From the NCBI RefSeq assembly GCF_014268745.2, contig NZ_JABWRB020000005.1:124001-188000 (forward strand): a DNA stretch of 64,000 nucleotides. Reading direction: 5' to 3'. Under the pieces are notes generated by a model, which saw only the letters and a program-made list of their open reading frames with translations, did no database searches and had not been told where the DNA came from. The number at the start of each line of letters is the position of its first letter. Positions within the stretch are counted from its first letter, which is position 1. Made by a program: the position numbers and the translations under genes. Shown one piece after another: positions 52,813 through 62,011 of the stretch. Origin of the DNA: Pseudomonas zanjanensis. GTDB lineage: Bacteria; Pseudomonadota; Gammaproteobacteria; Pseudomonadales; Pseudomonadaceae.

Positions 52813-54378
52813 GTGAGATCCAGACCGATCCTGCCTGCGTTGCTGTTAGTCGCCTCACTGCTGAGCGGCTGCGCCGGTCTTGATGTCACCCGTGAGCCCT
52901 CCCAGGCCTTGCCCGCCGCCGAATCCTCGTTCGGCCGCTCGGTCCAAGCCCAGGCCGCGCCCCACGAAGGACGCTCAGGCTTTCGGCTGCTATCGGACAG
53001 CACCGAGGCCTTTACCGCCCGAGCCGAGCTGATTCGCAACGCCCAAGGCAGCCTGGACTTGCAGTACTACATCGTCCACGACGGCATCAGTACGCGAATG
53101 CTGGTGGATGAATTGCTCAAGGCCGCCGACCGCGGCGTGCGCGTGCGGATCCTGCTGGACGACACCACCAGCGATGGCCTCGACCAGGTCATCGCGACCC
53201 TTGCCGCTCACCCACAGATCCAGATCCGCCTGTTCAATCCGCTGCACCTCGGACGCGCTACCGGCGTGACCCGTGGCCTCGGGCGCCTGTTCAACCTGTC
53301 GCTGCAACACCGGCGGATGCACAACAAGCTTTGGCTGGCCGACAACAGCATGGCCATCGTTGGCGGCCGCAACCTGGGCGATGAGTATTTCGACGCCGAA
53401 CCCAACCTGAACTTCACCGACATCGACCTGCTCGGCGTCGGCCCGGTGGCCGAACAATTGGGCCACAGTTTCGACCAGTACTGGAACAGCGCCCTGAGCA
53501 AACCCATCGAACAGTTCCTGTCCCATCGCCCCACGCCCAAGGACCTGGCCAACAGTCGGCTGCGCCTGCAAGAGTCGCTGGAGCAGACCCACAAGGAAAA
53601 CCACGCGCTTTACCAGCAATTGACTGCCTACAAGACCCAACCGCGCCTGGATACGTGGCGCGACCAGTTGATCTGGGCCTGGAACCAGGCGCTGTGGGAC
53701 GCGCCCAGTAAAGTGCTGGCCAAGGGTGAACCGGACCCGCAGCTATTGCTGACCACCCAACTGGCCCCCGAACTGACGGGCGTCCGCAAAGAACTGATCA
53801 TGATTTCCGCCTACTTCGTCCCCGGCCAGCCAGGCTTGGTGTACTTGACCAGTCGCGCAGACGCCGGTGTGTCGGTGAGCCTGCTGACCAATTCCCTGGA
53901 AGCCACCGACGTGCCCGCCGTGCACGGCGGCTACGCGCCGTACCGCAAGGCCCTGCTGCAACATGGCGTGCGCCTGTTCGAGTTGCGACGGCAACCGGGC
54001 GACACCGGCGGCAGCGCTCACTTGTTCTACAGCAAGTCCTACGGCGAATCGGACTCCAGCCTGCACAGCAAGGCGATCATCTTCGACCAGCAGAAATCCT
54101 TCATTGGCTCGTTCAATTTTGACCCGCGTTCGGTGCTATGGAACACCGAAGTCGGCGTGCTGGTGGACAGCCCTGAACTCGCCGGACAAGTCCGTGAGCT
54201 GGCCTTGCAAGGCATGGCGCCGGCCTTGAGCTACCAGGCGAGGCTGGAAGATGGAACGCTTGTGTGGACCACCGAAGATAACGGCCAGACCCACGACCTG
54301 GCCCGAGAACCGGGCAGTTGGTGGCGCCGGTTCAATGCCTGGTTCAGCACGACGATCGGACTGGAGCGGATGCTTTAG
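52813..54378 (+). CDS. Phospholipase D family lipoprotein, ClsC/YmdC-like
   Basis: 521 residues from a GTG start. The lipobox LLSGC at about residue 20 predicts membrane anchoring. Two HKD motifs are present: H170-N-K172-LWLAD with GGRNLGDEY, and H418-S-K420-AIIFD with IGSFNFD. This is the layout of cardiolipin synthase C-like enzymes, which join two phospholipids. The phospholipase or synthase role is not settled by sequence. The upstream ribosome site is weak. Confidence 0.87.
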   Translation: MRSRPILPALLLVASLLSGCAGLDVTREPSQALPAAESSFGRSVQAQAAPHEGRSGFRLLSDSTEAFTARAELIRNAQGSLDLQYYIVHDGISTRMLVDELLKAADRGVRVRILLDDTTSDGLDQVIATLAAHPQIQIRLFNPLHLGRATGVTRGLGRLFNLSLQHRRMHNKLWLADNSMAIVGGRNLGDEYFDAEPNLNFTDIDLLGVGPVAEQLGHSFDQYWNSALSKPIEQFLSHRPTPKDLANSRLRLQESLEQTHKENHALYQQLTAYKTQPRLDTWRDQLIWAWNQALWDAPSKVLAKGEPDPQLLLTTQLAPELTGVRKELIMISAYFVPGQPGLVYLTSRADAGVSVSLLTNSLEATDVPAVHGGYAPYRKALLQHGVRLFELRRQPGDTGGSAHLFYSKSYGESDSSLHSKAIIFDQQKSFIGSFNFDPRSVLWNTEVGVLVDSPELAGQVRELALQGMAPALSYQARLEDGTLVWTTEDNGQTHDLAREPGSWWRRFNAWFSTTIGLERML

Positions 54379-54390
54379 AGGCGGACAGGT

Positions 54391-54447
54391 CGCTTTTGTG
54401 GCAGACCTTTTGTGGACAGCCTGCCTTGTGGCAGACCGCTTTTGTGG
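54391..54447. repeat. Imperfect short repeats abutting a REPIN
   Basis: TTGTGGCAGACC occurs at 54396-54407 and 54426-54437. CTTTTGTGG occurs at 54393, 54407 and 54439, the last running into the REPIN left arm (GTGGCGAGGG). It begins about 12 bp after the stop of the phospholipase gene. Confidence 0.8.
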
Positions 54448-54533
54448 CGAGGGAGCTTGCTCCCGCTGGACTGCGAAGCAGTCCCGGCTTTGCGGTTGCC
54501 GCGCAACCGAGCGGGAGCAAGCTCCCTCGCCAC
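54444..54533. repeat. REPIN, GAGGGAGC family
   Basis: Inverted arms between the convergent phospholipase and MFS genes. Confidence 0.88.
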
Positions 54534-54564
54534 AAAAGCCCCCTTGCTACAGGGTTTCGGGTGT

Positions 54565-55707
54565 TCAAGCGGGCTGGGGGCTCCCAAACGCCCCCTGGCG
54601 AACCAGCAGGATCACCAGCCCGAACGCCCCGGCCGCCATGAACAAAGGCAGCGCATGGCCGCTGATCCATTGGCTGCCCGCCCCCGCCACCAGTGGGCCG
54701 ACCAGGCAACCGAGCCCCCACAATTGTGCGACATGGGCGTTGGCCCTTACCAGCGCATCGTCGCGGTAACGCTCGCCGATCAGGATCAGCGACAACGTGA
54801 ACAAACCGCCCGCGCTGGCGCCGAACAGCACCCACAGCGGCCAGATCAGCAGGGTATCGATCAGCAGCGGAACCGCCAGGCTCGATAACATCAATGCCAC
54901 CGCACATCCCGTCAACAGAGCCCGGCGAGACACACGATCGGCCAGGGCACCGATGGGCAACTGCAGCAAGGCATCGCCGACCACCACGGTGCTGACCATC
55001 GCCAGCGCGATGTCAGCCGTGAAGCCCTGGCGCAGGCAATACACGGGCAGCAAGGTGAGGATCATCGCCTCGAACGCAGCGAACAACGAGACCGCCCAGG
55101 CAATCGCTGGCAAGCCGCGGCAGAACGCCCATAAATCACTGAACGTGACGTTGCCGGCCTCACTGCTGGGTGCACCGCTACGGCCCAGCAGCAACAAGGG
55201 TGCGATCAACAACAGCCCAACGCCCACCCAAAACCCGTAGTCATGATCGGTCCCCAGGGCGCCCAGCAGCAGCGGGCCAGACAACTGGCTCAGGGCGTAG
55301 CTACTGCCGTATAGCGCCACCAGCCGTCCACGCCATTTTTCAATGACCAACTGATTGATCCAGCTTTCACCCAGAATGAACACCAAGGTCAGAACCACGC
55401 CGATCATCAGGCGCAACAGCAACCAGACTGTATAACTGGGCAGCAGCGCCAAGAGCCCGATGGACACTGCCCCACCCCATAGGCACAGGCGCATCAACGC
55501 CGCCGTGCCGAACCGCGCCGCCAGACGGCTCGACACCTTGGCCCCAAGCAACACCCCCACGGCCGGCATCGCAGCCATCACGCCAATGGCGAACGAGCCA
55601 TAACCCCAGCCCTCCAGGCGCAGCGATACCAGCGGCATGCTCACGCCCAGGGCCAGGCCGACGCTCAGGACAGACGCCAACACGGCGAAATAGGTTGCCC
55701 AACGCAT
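54565..55707 (-). CDS. MFS transporter
   Basis: 380 residues with twelve predicted membrane helices. The loop after the second helix has KVSSRLAARFG, the MFS motif A area, and a second half starting LPAIAWAVSLFAAFEAM. It resembles YcaD-type sugar/drug transporters. The ATG at 55707 has AGGAG seven bases upstream, better than the in-frame GTG at 55713. The substrate is unknown. Confidence 0.87.
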   Translation of the reverse strand: MRWATYFAVLASVLSVGLALGVSMPLVSLRLEGWGYGSFAIGVMAAMPAVGVLLGAKVSSRLAARFGTAALMRLCLWGGAVSIGLLALLPSYTVWLLLRLMIGVVLTLVFILGESWINQLVIEKWRGRLVALYGSSYALSQLSGPLLLGALGTDHDYGFWVGVGLLLIAPLLLLGRSGAPSSEAGNVTFSDLWAFCRGLPAIAWAVSLFAAFEAMILTLLPVYCLRQGFTADIALAMVSTVVVGDALLQLPIGALADRVSRRALLTGCAVALMLSSLAVPLLIDTLLIWPLWVLFGASAGGLFTLSLILIGERYRDDALVRANAHVAQLWGLGCLVGPLVAGAGSQWISGHALPLFMAAGAFGLVILLVRQGAFGSPQPA

Positions 55708-55755
55708 TTCCACGCTCCTGTGGACAGTGATGTTTCAAGCCCTACGCAAAACAAA

Positions 55756-55845
55756 TGTGGGAGCGAGCCTGCTCGCGATGACGGAGCAACATTCAACAAA
55801 GTCGTCGACTGTCATACCGCTATCGCGAGCAGGCTCGCTCCCACA
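55756..55845. repeat. REPIN, GCGAGCCTGC variant
   Basis: The first of two REPINs filling the 322-bp gap upstream of the MFS gene and downstream of kauB. No gene is seen in that gap. Confidence 0.87.
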
Positions 55846-55889
55846 GGGGATCTGTTTCGACCGCCAATCTTCCGCTCATTCTCAGCCAA

Positions 55890-55979
55890 TGTGGGAGCGG
55901 GCTTGCTCGCGAAGGCGGAGTGCCAGTCAACTTAGCTGCTGAATGTTAAACCGCTTTCGCGAGCAAGCCCGCTCCCACA
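55890..55979. repeat. REPIN, GCGGGCTTGC variant
   Basis: The second REPIN, 45 bp after the first. It has a different arm variant, so it is not a simple duplication. Confidence 0.87.
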
Positions 55980-56029
55980 AACGAATCAGCACGGCATGGA
56001 GCCCCGGACAGGGTCCGGGGCCGCCCGTG

Positions 56030-57523
56030 TCAGAGCTTGATCCAGGTCGACTTCAGCTCGGTGTATTTGTCGAACGCATGCAGCGACTTGTCGCGACCAT
56101 TGCCCGACTGCTTGAAGCCACCGAACGGTGCGGTCATGTCGCCGCCGTCGTACTGGTTGACCCATACGCTGCCGGCGCGCAGGGCCTTGGCGGTCAGGTG
56201 AGCCTTGGAGATGTCTTTGGTCCATACCGCTGCAGCCAGGCCATACGGCGTGTCGTTGGCGATTTCAATGGCCTGCTCGGCGGTGTCGAAAGCGATGACC
56301 GACAACACCGGGCCGAAAATCTCTTCCTGAGCGATCTTCATGGCATTGCTCACGCCGTCAAAAATCGTCGGCTCGACATAAGTGCCGCCGGTTTCTTCAA
56401 GGATGCGCTTGCCACCGGCCACCAGTTTGGCGCCGTCGCTGTGACCGGCCTCGATGTAGGACAACACCGTGTTCATCTGCTGGGTATCCACCAGGGCGCC
56501 AACGTTGGTCGCCGGATCCAGGGGGTTGCCCGGCTTCCAGCCCTTAAGGGCTTCGATCACCAGCGGCAGGAACGTGTCCTTGATGGAACGCTCCACCAAC
56601 AGCCGCGAGCCGGCGGTGCAGACTTCGCCCTGGTTGAAGGCGATGGCGCTGGCAGCGGACTCGGCCGCGGCCTGCAGGTCCGGAGCATCGGCGAACACGA
56701 TGTTCGGGCTCTTGCCGCCGGCTTCCAGCCAGATGCGCTTCATGTTGGATTCACCGGAATAGATCATCAATTGCTTGGCGATCTTGGTCGAGCCAGTGAA
56801 CACCAGCGTATCGACGTCCATATGCAGGGCCAGGGCCTTGCCGACGGTGTGGCCGTAGCCTGGCAGCACGTTCAGCACGCCTTTCGGAATGCCGGCCTCG
56901 ATCGCCAGCGCGGCGATGCGGATGGCGGTCAGCGGGGACTTTTCCGACGGCTTGAGCACCACCGAGTTACCGGTGGACAACGCCGGACCGAGCTTCCAGC
57001 AGGCCATCATCAGCGGGAAGTTCCACGGCACGATCGCGCCCACGACACCCACCGGCTCACGGGTCACCAGGCCCAATTGATCGTGCGGCGTGGCGGCCAC
57101 TTCGTCGTAGAGCTTGTCGATGGCTTCACCGCTCCAGCTCAACGCTTGGGCCGCGCCGGGCACGTCGATGTTCAGCGAGTCGCTGATCGGCTTGCCCATG
57201 TCGAGGGTTTCAAGCAGGGCCAGCTCTTCGGCATGCTGCTTGAGCAGGCCGGCGAAACGAATCATGGTGGTTTTGCGCTTGCTTGGCGCCAGGCGCGACC
57301 AGACGCCGGAGTTGAAAGTGGCGCGGGCATTCTCGACGGCACGCTGGGCGTCGGCCACGTCGCAGCTGGCGATCTTGCCCAGCAGGCGGCCATCGACCGG
57401 GCTGAGGCAATCGAAGGTTTCGCCGGACACCGCATCGGTGTACTCACCGTTGATGAAGGCGCGGCCTTCGATTTTCAGGTCGCGGGCGCGTTGTTCCCAA
57501 TCGGCACGAGTCAGGGTGGTCAT
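56030..57523 (-). CDS. kauB: Aldehyde dehydrogenase KauB (polyamine / gamma-glutamyl-aminobutyraldehyde)
   Basis: 497 residues of the NAD(P)-dependent aldehyde dehydrogenase family. Catalytic C302 (NQGEVCTAGSR), general-base Glu in LEAGGKSPNIV, and cofactor site PWNFPLMMACWKLGPAL. Length and order match KauB/AldH, which oxidises aminoaldehydes from polyamine breakdown. It is divergent from the cupin gene, with ~245 bp between. Confidence 0.92.
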   Translation of the reverse strand: MTTLTRADWEQRARDLKIEGRAFINGEYTDAVSGETFDCLSPVDGRLLGKIASCDVADAQRAVENARATFNSGVWSRLAPSKRKTTMIRFAGLLKQHAEELALLETLDMGKPISDSLNIDVPGAAQALSWSGEAIDKLYDEVAATPHDQLGLVTREPVGVVGAIVPWNFPLMMACWKLGPALSTGNSVVLKPSEKSPLTAIRIAALAIEAGIPKGVLNVLPGYGHTVGKALALHMDVDTLVFTGSTKIAKQLMIYSGESNMKRIWLEAGGKSPNIVFADAPDLQAAAESAASAIAFNQGEVCTAGSRLLVERSIKDTFLPLVIEALKGWKPGNPLDPATNVGALVDTQQMNTVLSYIEAGHSDGAKLVAGGKRILEETGGTYVEPTIFDGVSNAMKIAQEEIFGPVLSVIAFDTAEQAIEIANDTPYGLAAAVWTKDISKAHLTAKALRAGSVWVNQYDGGDMTAPFGGFKQSGNGRDKSLHAFDKYTELKSTWIKL

Positions 57524-57707
57524 GCGTGTGTCCTCCTCTTATTGAGTACGAACGCCGCGCAATGCGCAGCGCTCAAAAGAATTCTGCCCGGCCAGCCTGC
57601 TTTCGGCGCTGTTCGGCGCTGTAATTGGTACGGGGCACCCGCCACCCTAAACCAGCGGCTGGTCATGTTTCAATATATTTGACACAACGGTGGCAAACGG
57701 CCTTGCG

Positions 57708-57727
57708 ATGTTCGTTTTAATAAACAT
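57708..57727. promoter_or_regulatory. Near-palindrome between kauB and cupin gene
   Basis: ATGTTCGTTTTAATAAACAT has arms ATGTTnnTT and AAnnAACAT around an AT centre; a related ATGTTTCAATA lies at 57665. It could be an operator (PauR or another) for the divergent genes. Inference only. Confidence 0.3.
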
Positions 57728-57768
57728 AGACTCGAGGCCTTTCCAAGCGATCACTGGGGATCACCCGC

Positions 57769-58140
57769 ATGAGCATTCAGGACATCGTCGACTTCAGCCA
57801 GGCCAATACCACCGCCGAACGTTATCGCCCGGACCCGGCCAAGGTGTTCAAGGGCGATCCCGAGCAAGCCGTGTTCAACCACTACAGCAGCCCCTGTGGG
57901 CAAATGAACGCTGGCGTGTGGGAAGGCGCCATTGGCCAGTGGACGGTCAACTACACCGAGCATGAATACTGCGAGATCGTCCAGGGCGTTTCCGTGCTGC
58001 GGGACAATGACGGCAACGCCAAGACCCTGCGGGCCGGCGACCGCTTCGTGATTCCGGCCGGGTTCAAGGGCACCTGGGAAGTGCTGGAGCCGTGCCGCAA
58101 GATCTATGTGGTGTTTGAACAGGCCAAGACCGCGCCGTAA
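57769..58140 (+). CDS. Cupin (DUF861) protein
   Basis: 123 residues with a single small beta-barrel: WTVNYTEHEYCEIVQGVSVL carries the DUF861 metal-site histidine/glutamate and GDRFVIPAGFKGTWEVLEPC the second motif. Such cupins are common next to amino-acid catabolic genes (ureidoglycine aminohydrolase-like). It is divergent from kauB, and the function is unknown. Confidence 0.87.
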   Translation: MSIQDIVDFSQANTTAERYRPDPAKVFKGDPEQAVFNHYSSPCGQMNAGVWEGAIGQWTVNYTEHEYCEIVQGVSVLRDNDGNAKTLRAGDRFVIPAGFKGTWEVLEPCRKIYVVFEQAKTAP

Positions 58141-58298
58141 AAGACCGTGACACTTAATCATTGGTCAATCGCCACGGTGACGATTAAAACCTGCCATAGG
58201 CACCGCGCAATTTATCGTCGCAGCGGGACGCGCAGGATGCGCGACCAACCCAACCGGTGAGTGCCTTTTCTTTTTAACGATCAGCAAGGAAGCTAGAA

Positions 58299-58544
58299 AT
58301 GCCGAATCAAAACGACACCGTTGTCGTGCCGATGCCAGACGACCAGTGCGATATCGCTATCGCCCAGTACACCATTGGCCAAAAATACACCCGCGAGCTG
58401 CGTGAAGAAGTTCGCGCGCTGGCCAACGGGCCCCAGGTTCGCCCCGCAGGCCCGAAACACCCTATAACCTACGATCTGCGCCCGCGACGCATCAACCTTG
58501 TAACGGATGTCGACGGAATCATCGTCGGCATTAAATGCGGTTGA
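58299..58544 (+). CDS. I78-family peptidase inhibitor-like protein
   Basis: 81 residues with AAGGAAG upstream. The pattern fits peptidase inhibitor family I78: a single early cysteine (DDQCDI), a helix, RLNV-type strand (DLRPRRINLVTDVDGIIVGIKCG) and a final cysteine. There is no signal peptide, so the inhibitor would act in the cytoplasm or be a remnant. Confidence is moderate on family, low on role. Confidence 0.75.
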   Translation: MPNQNDTVVVPMPDDQCDIAIAQYTIGQKYTRELREEVRALANGPQVRPAGPKHPITYDLRPRRINLVTDVDGIIVGIKCG

Positions 58545-58566
58545 TCCACAGGACCAAAACACAACA

Positions 58567-58600
58567 AAAAAGGCCCGTATCTCGCGATACGGGCCTTTTT
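58567..58600. terminator. Bidirectional intrinsic terminator
   Basis: A 15-bp stem (58567-58581 with 58586-58600), loop TCGC, A and T runs on either side. It can end the I78 gene and rpmG. Confidence 0.92.
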
Positions 58601-58620
58601 CGTAAGAAGGGAAAAATCAA

Positions 58621-58776
58621 TTACTTGATTTTGCCTTCCTTGTAGATCACGTGCTTGCGAACAACCGGATCATATTTCTTGATCTCGATTTTGTCCGGGG
58701 TAGTACGCTTGTTCTTGTCGGTAGTGTAGAAGTGACCAGTACCGGCGCTCGAGATCAAACGAATCAATTCACGCAT
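58621..58776 (-). CDS. rpmG: 50S ribosomal protein L33
   Basis: 51 residues: MRELIRLISSAGTGHFYTTD, then KNKRTTPDKIEIKKYDPVVR and a Lys-rich end. It is the cysteine-free (C-minus) form of L33, lacking the two CxxC zinc ribbons of the C-plus type; this is normal for many proteobacteria. It follows rpmB by 11 bp. Confidence 0.97.
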   Translation of the reverse strand: MRELIRLISSAGTGHFYTTDKNKRTTPDKIEIKKYDPVVRKHVIYKEGKIK

Positions 58777-58787
58777 GATTAGCTCCC

Positions 58788-59021
58788 TTAAACCTTGCCA
58801 TCGCGACGAAGTTCGGCCAGCACGACACTGATGCCACGCTTGTCGATGATGCGCATGCCTTTGGCAGATACGCGCAGACGCACAAAACGTTTCTCTTCTT
58901 CAACCCAGAAGCGGTGATGCTGCAGGTTCGGCAGGAAACGACGACGGGTTTTGTTGTTTGCGTGGGAAATGTTATTCCCAGTCACCGGACCCTTACCGGT
59001 AACTTGACAGACTCTCGACAT
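58788..59021 (-). CDS. rpmB: 50S ribosomal protein L28
   Basis: 77 residues: MSRVCQVTGKGPVTGNNISH, NKTRRRFLPNLQ and the basic C-terminus typical of L28. Only one cysteine is present (C5), so it has no zinc ribbon. First gene of rpmB-rpmG. Confidence 0.98.
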   Translation of the reverse strand: MSRVCQVTGKGPVTGNNISHANNKTRRRFLPNLQHHRFWVEEEKRFVRLRVSAKGMRIIDKRGISVVLAELRRDGKV

Positions 59022-59169
59022 GCCTCAGCCCTCTAAAACCACATGCCCAACCCGGCATGGGTTGGCCGCTTAATCTCTCAGTCATTTGGCGCCAGGCGCC
59101 GCGTTTCTTTAAGGGTCTTACCGGCTACACCTACAGTGAAGGAACCGGGCCCCTAGAAAAGAGCGCTGC

Positions 59170-59198
59170 TTTATACCAGAAAGACCACAGTGCAACAA
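59170..59198 (-). promoter_or_regulatory. Candidate promoter of rpmB-rpmG
   Basis: On the minus strand TTGTTG (59193-59198) and TATAAA (59170-59175) are 17 bp apart. The transcript would have a ~140-nt leader before rpmB. Confidence 0.45.
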
Positions 59199-59457
59199 CA
59201 GCCGATGTGATTTGTCTTCCTGGAGAATCATCGGCCAACCGCCCGGGACGGCGGGGACAGAGGCTGGCGCGACCCCTTACCGCTCGTCGCTGCACGCAGG
59301 TTTTTTTCACATACGACAGGTTTTGGCCACCCAAACGTCGCCGCAGCGTGCCGGAAAATGCAAAAAGGGGATAGTCATTTGGCAGCGAGCCCACTAGGGT
59401 AGGCCTTTTCCAGACTGCACTCGCAGATGGGCCTTCGACTTGCACAGGAAACCGACC
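59199..59457. other. Intergenic region upstream of the peptide-binding protein
   Basis: Part of a 436-bp divergent gap between rpmB and the ABC binding-protein gene. An AT-rich stretch lies around 59290-59385. There is no ORF with support and no REP element. Confidence 0.4.
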
Positions 59458-61044
59458 ATGCGCCTCGCTGCCCTACCGTTGTTGCTCGCCCCTCTGCTGA
59501 TCACCCCGCAGGTATTCGCCGCCGCCCTGAGCGTCTGCACCGAAGCTAGCCCGGAAGGGTTCGATGTCGTCCAGTACAACTCCCTGACCACCACCAATGC
59601 CTCCGCCGACGTGCTGATGAACCGCCTGGTGGATTTCGACACCGCCAGCGGCAAAGTAGTCCCCAGCCTGGCCGAGCGCTGGGAAGTCTCCACCGATGGC
59701 CTGACCTACGTGTTCAAGCTGCGGCCGCAGGTCAAGTTCCACCGCACCGATTACTTCACGCCGCGCCGCGACCTGACCGCCGAGGACGTGAAGTTCAGCT
59801 TCGAACGCATGCTCGATCCGGCGAACCCGTGGCACAAGGTCGCGCAAAGCGGCTTCCCCCACGCCCAGTCCATGCAGTTGCCGGCGCTGATCAAGAAAAT
59901 CGACGCCCTGGATCCGCTGACCGTGCGCTTCACCCTCGATCACGCCGACTCGACGTTCCTGGCGACGTTGAGCATGGGTTTTGCCTCCATCTATTCGGCC
60001 GAATACGCCGACCAGTTGATGCAGGCCGGCACGCCGGAAAAACTCAACAGCCAGCCGGTCGGCACCGGCCCGTTCATTTTCAGCCGATTCCAGAAGGACG
60101 CCTCGATTCGCTATAAGGCCAACGACGCCTATTTCGGCGGCAAGCCCCAGGTGGATCCGTTGATCTTCGCCATCACGCCGGACGCCAACGTGCGCCTGCA
60201 GAAACTGCGCCGCAACGAATGCCAGATCGCCCTGTCGCCCAAGCCGCTGGATGTGCAGGCCGCCCGGCAGGAATCGACCCTGAGCGTGGCCCAGACCGAG
60301 GCCTTCATGACCGCGTTCCTGGCGATCAACAGCCAGCATCCGCCCCTGGACAAACCTGAGGTGCGGCAAGCCATCAACCTGGCCTTCGACAAGGCCAGCT
60401 ACCTCAAGACCGTCTTCGAAGGCACCGCCGAAGCCGCCAGCGGCCCTTACCCACCGAACACCTGGAGCTATGCCAAGCACTTGCCGGGCTATGCCCACGA
60501 CCCGGCCAAGGCCCGCGACTTGCTGGCCAAGGCCGGCTTGAAGGAAGGCTTCAAGACCACCATCTGGACGCGCCCTTCCGGCAGCCTGCTCAATCCCAAC
60601 CCAAGCCTTGGCGCACAGCTGCTGCAATCGGACCTGGCGGAAGTCGGCATCCAGGCGGAAATCCGCGTGATCGAATGGGGCGAACTGATCCGCCGCGCCA
60701 AGGCCGGCGAGCATGACCTGCTGTTCATGGGCTGGGCCGGCGACAACGGCGACCCGGACAACTTCCTCACGCCGCAGTTTTCCTGCGCGGCGGTGAAGTC
60801 CGGGACCAACTTCGCCCGTTATTGCAACCCGGACCTGGACAAACTGATCAGCGCCGGCAAGACCACCGGCGAACAAGGCGTGCGCGCCAAGCTCTACGAA
60901 CAGGCCCAGGCCCAGATCCAGCAGCAGGCCCTGTGGCTGCCCCTGGCCCACCCCACTGCCTTCGCGCTTACCCGCAAGGATGTGCAGGGTTATGGGGTGA
61001 GCCCGTTTGGGCGGCAGGACTACTCCAAGGTCAGCCTCAAGTAA
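59458..61044 (+). CDS. ABC transporter periplasmic peptide-binding protein (DppA-like)
   Basis: 528 residues with a signal peptide (MRLAALPLLLAPLLITPQVFA/AA). It has the SBP_bac_5 family signatures: VYNSLTTTN-like start (VQYNSLTTTNASADVLMNRL in part), AEDVKFSFERMLDP, NSQPVGTGPF and DPDNFLTPQF. It probably binds di- or oligopeptides. No permease or ATPase gene is next to it, so it would dock with a transporter encoded elsewhere, as for the dppA paralogues of P. aeruginosa. AGGAAA lies eight bases before the ATG. Confidence 0.92.
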   Translation: MRLAALPLLLAPLLITPQVFAAALSVCTEASPEGFDVVQYNSLTTTNASADVLMNRLVDFDTASGKVVPSLAERWEVSTDGLTYVFKLRPQVKFHRTDYFTPRRDLTAEDVKFSFERMLDPANPWHKVAQSGFPHAQSMQLPALIKKIDALDPLTVRFTLDHADSTFLATLSMGFASIYSAEYADQLMQAGTPEKLNSQPVGTGPFIFSRFQKDASIRYKANDAYFGGKPQVDPLIFAITPDANVRLQKLRRNECQIALSPKPLDVQAARQESTLSVAQTEAFMTAFLAINSQHPPLDKPEVRQAINLAFDKASYLKTVFEGTAEAASGPYPPNTWSYAKHLPGYAHDPAKARDLLAKAGLKEGFKTTIWTRPSGSLLNPNPSLGAQLLQSDLAEVGIQAEIRVIEWGELIRRAKAGEHDLLFMGWAGDNGDPDNFLTPQFSCAAVKSGTNFARYCNPDLDKLISAGKTTGEQGVRAKLYEQAQAQIQQQALWLPLAHPTAFALTRKDVQGYGVSPFGRQDYSKVSLK

Positions 61045-61080
61045 CCCCAGCCCACGGACATTTGAAGTTGCAATGGTCCC

Positions 61081-61165
61081 TGTGGGAGCTTGCTCGCGAT
61101 AGCGGCGCATCAGACACATCAATGCTGGCTGACCGACCGCTATCGCGAGCAAGCTCGCTCCCACA
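61081..61165. repeat. REPIN with a shortened left arm
   Basis: The left arm reads TGTGGGAGCTTGCTCGCGA, lacking four bases (CGAG) of the canonical form, while the right arm is complete. The loop arms GATAGCGG/CCGCTATC still pair. Confidence 0.85.
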
Positions 61166-61191
61166 AAGGGCCTCGCTTCGTCAGACCCGGC

Positions 61192-61866
61192 CTACATCCA
61201 CCCCCGCTCCGCCATCGACAACGGTTCCCCATCGCCAACGATGAAATGGTCGAGCACCCGCACATCGATCAACTCCAGGGCCTCCTGGAGCCGCTCAGTG
61301 AGCACACGGTCGGCCTGGCTGGGCTCGGCGTTGCCGGAGGGGTGGTTGTGGCACAGGATCAACGCAGCGGCGTTATGGGCCAGGGCGCGCTTGACCACCT
61401 GCCGGGGATGGACACTGGCGCTGTCGATAGAACCGCGAAACAGCGCCTCGAAGGTCAGCACCTGGTGCTTGGAGTTGAGAAACAGGCAACCGAACACCTC
61501 GTGGGGTTCGTGGCGCAGCATGGACTTGAGGTATTCACGCACCGCGAATGGGCTTTCCAGTGATGTCTTTTCCCGTGCCCGCTCAGCCAAGTGCCGCCGA
61601 CTCATTTCCTGGGCCGCCTGCAACTGGGCAAACTTCGCCGGCCCGAGCCCCATATGATTGCTGAATGTAATCTGATCGGCTTCAAGCAGCGCGCGCAGGC
61701 TGCCAAATTGAATCAACAGTTGTCGCGCCAGATCCACCGCGCTTTTGCCTGACACCCCGGTGCGTAAAAAAATCGCCAGCAGCTCGGCGTCCGAAAGACT
61801 CCCCGCCCCCAGCGCCAATAACCTCTCCCGCGGTCGCTCGGCCGCGGGCCAGTCACGAATACTCAT
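61192..61866 (-). CDS. radC: RadC family protein
   Basis: 224 residues: a helix-hairpin-helix N-terminal region and a JAB1/MPN-like metalloprotease-type domain with E..., H-N-H-P-S-G-N and S-Q-A-D (CHNHPSGNAEPSQAD). Despite the name it is not a proven repair enzyme. The start at 61866 gives MSIRDWPAAERPRERLL. It is divergent from coaBC, as in most proteobacteria. Confidence 0.94.
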   Translation of the reverse strand: MSIRDWPAAERPRERLLALGAGSLSDAELLAIFLRTGVSGKSAVDLARQLLIQFGSLRALLEADQITFSNHMGLGPAKFAQLQAAQEMSRRHLAERAREKTSLESPFAVREYLKSMLRHEPHEVFGCLFLNSKHQVLTFEALFRGSIDSASVHPRQVVKRALAHNAAALILCHNHPSGNAEPSQADRVLTERLQEALELIDVRVLDHFIVGDGEPLSMAERGWM

Positions 61867-62011
61867 GGCATCTCCCTGATTGTGGGCGCCGCTGTTCCGT
61901 AGCGGTCGCTGTGATATCGTAGCCCATCTTTTTTGCAGGCGATTTGCACCCTGGCAGGCTGCTGCCAAGGGGTTCGCCTTGCACTGACCACTGAAATCGA
62001 AAGGCAGGCCT

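Noticed and set aside
59057..59374. 105-codon frame upstream of the binding-protein gene
   Set aside because: No motif, poor start context, and it overlaps the likely rpmB promoter.
59473..61164. 563-codon minus-strand frame opposite the peptide-binding protein
   Set aside because: Shadow; the plus strand has a signal peptide and SBP_bac_5 motifs.
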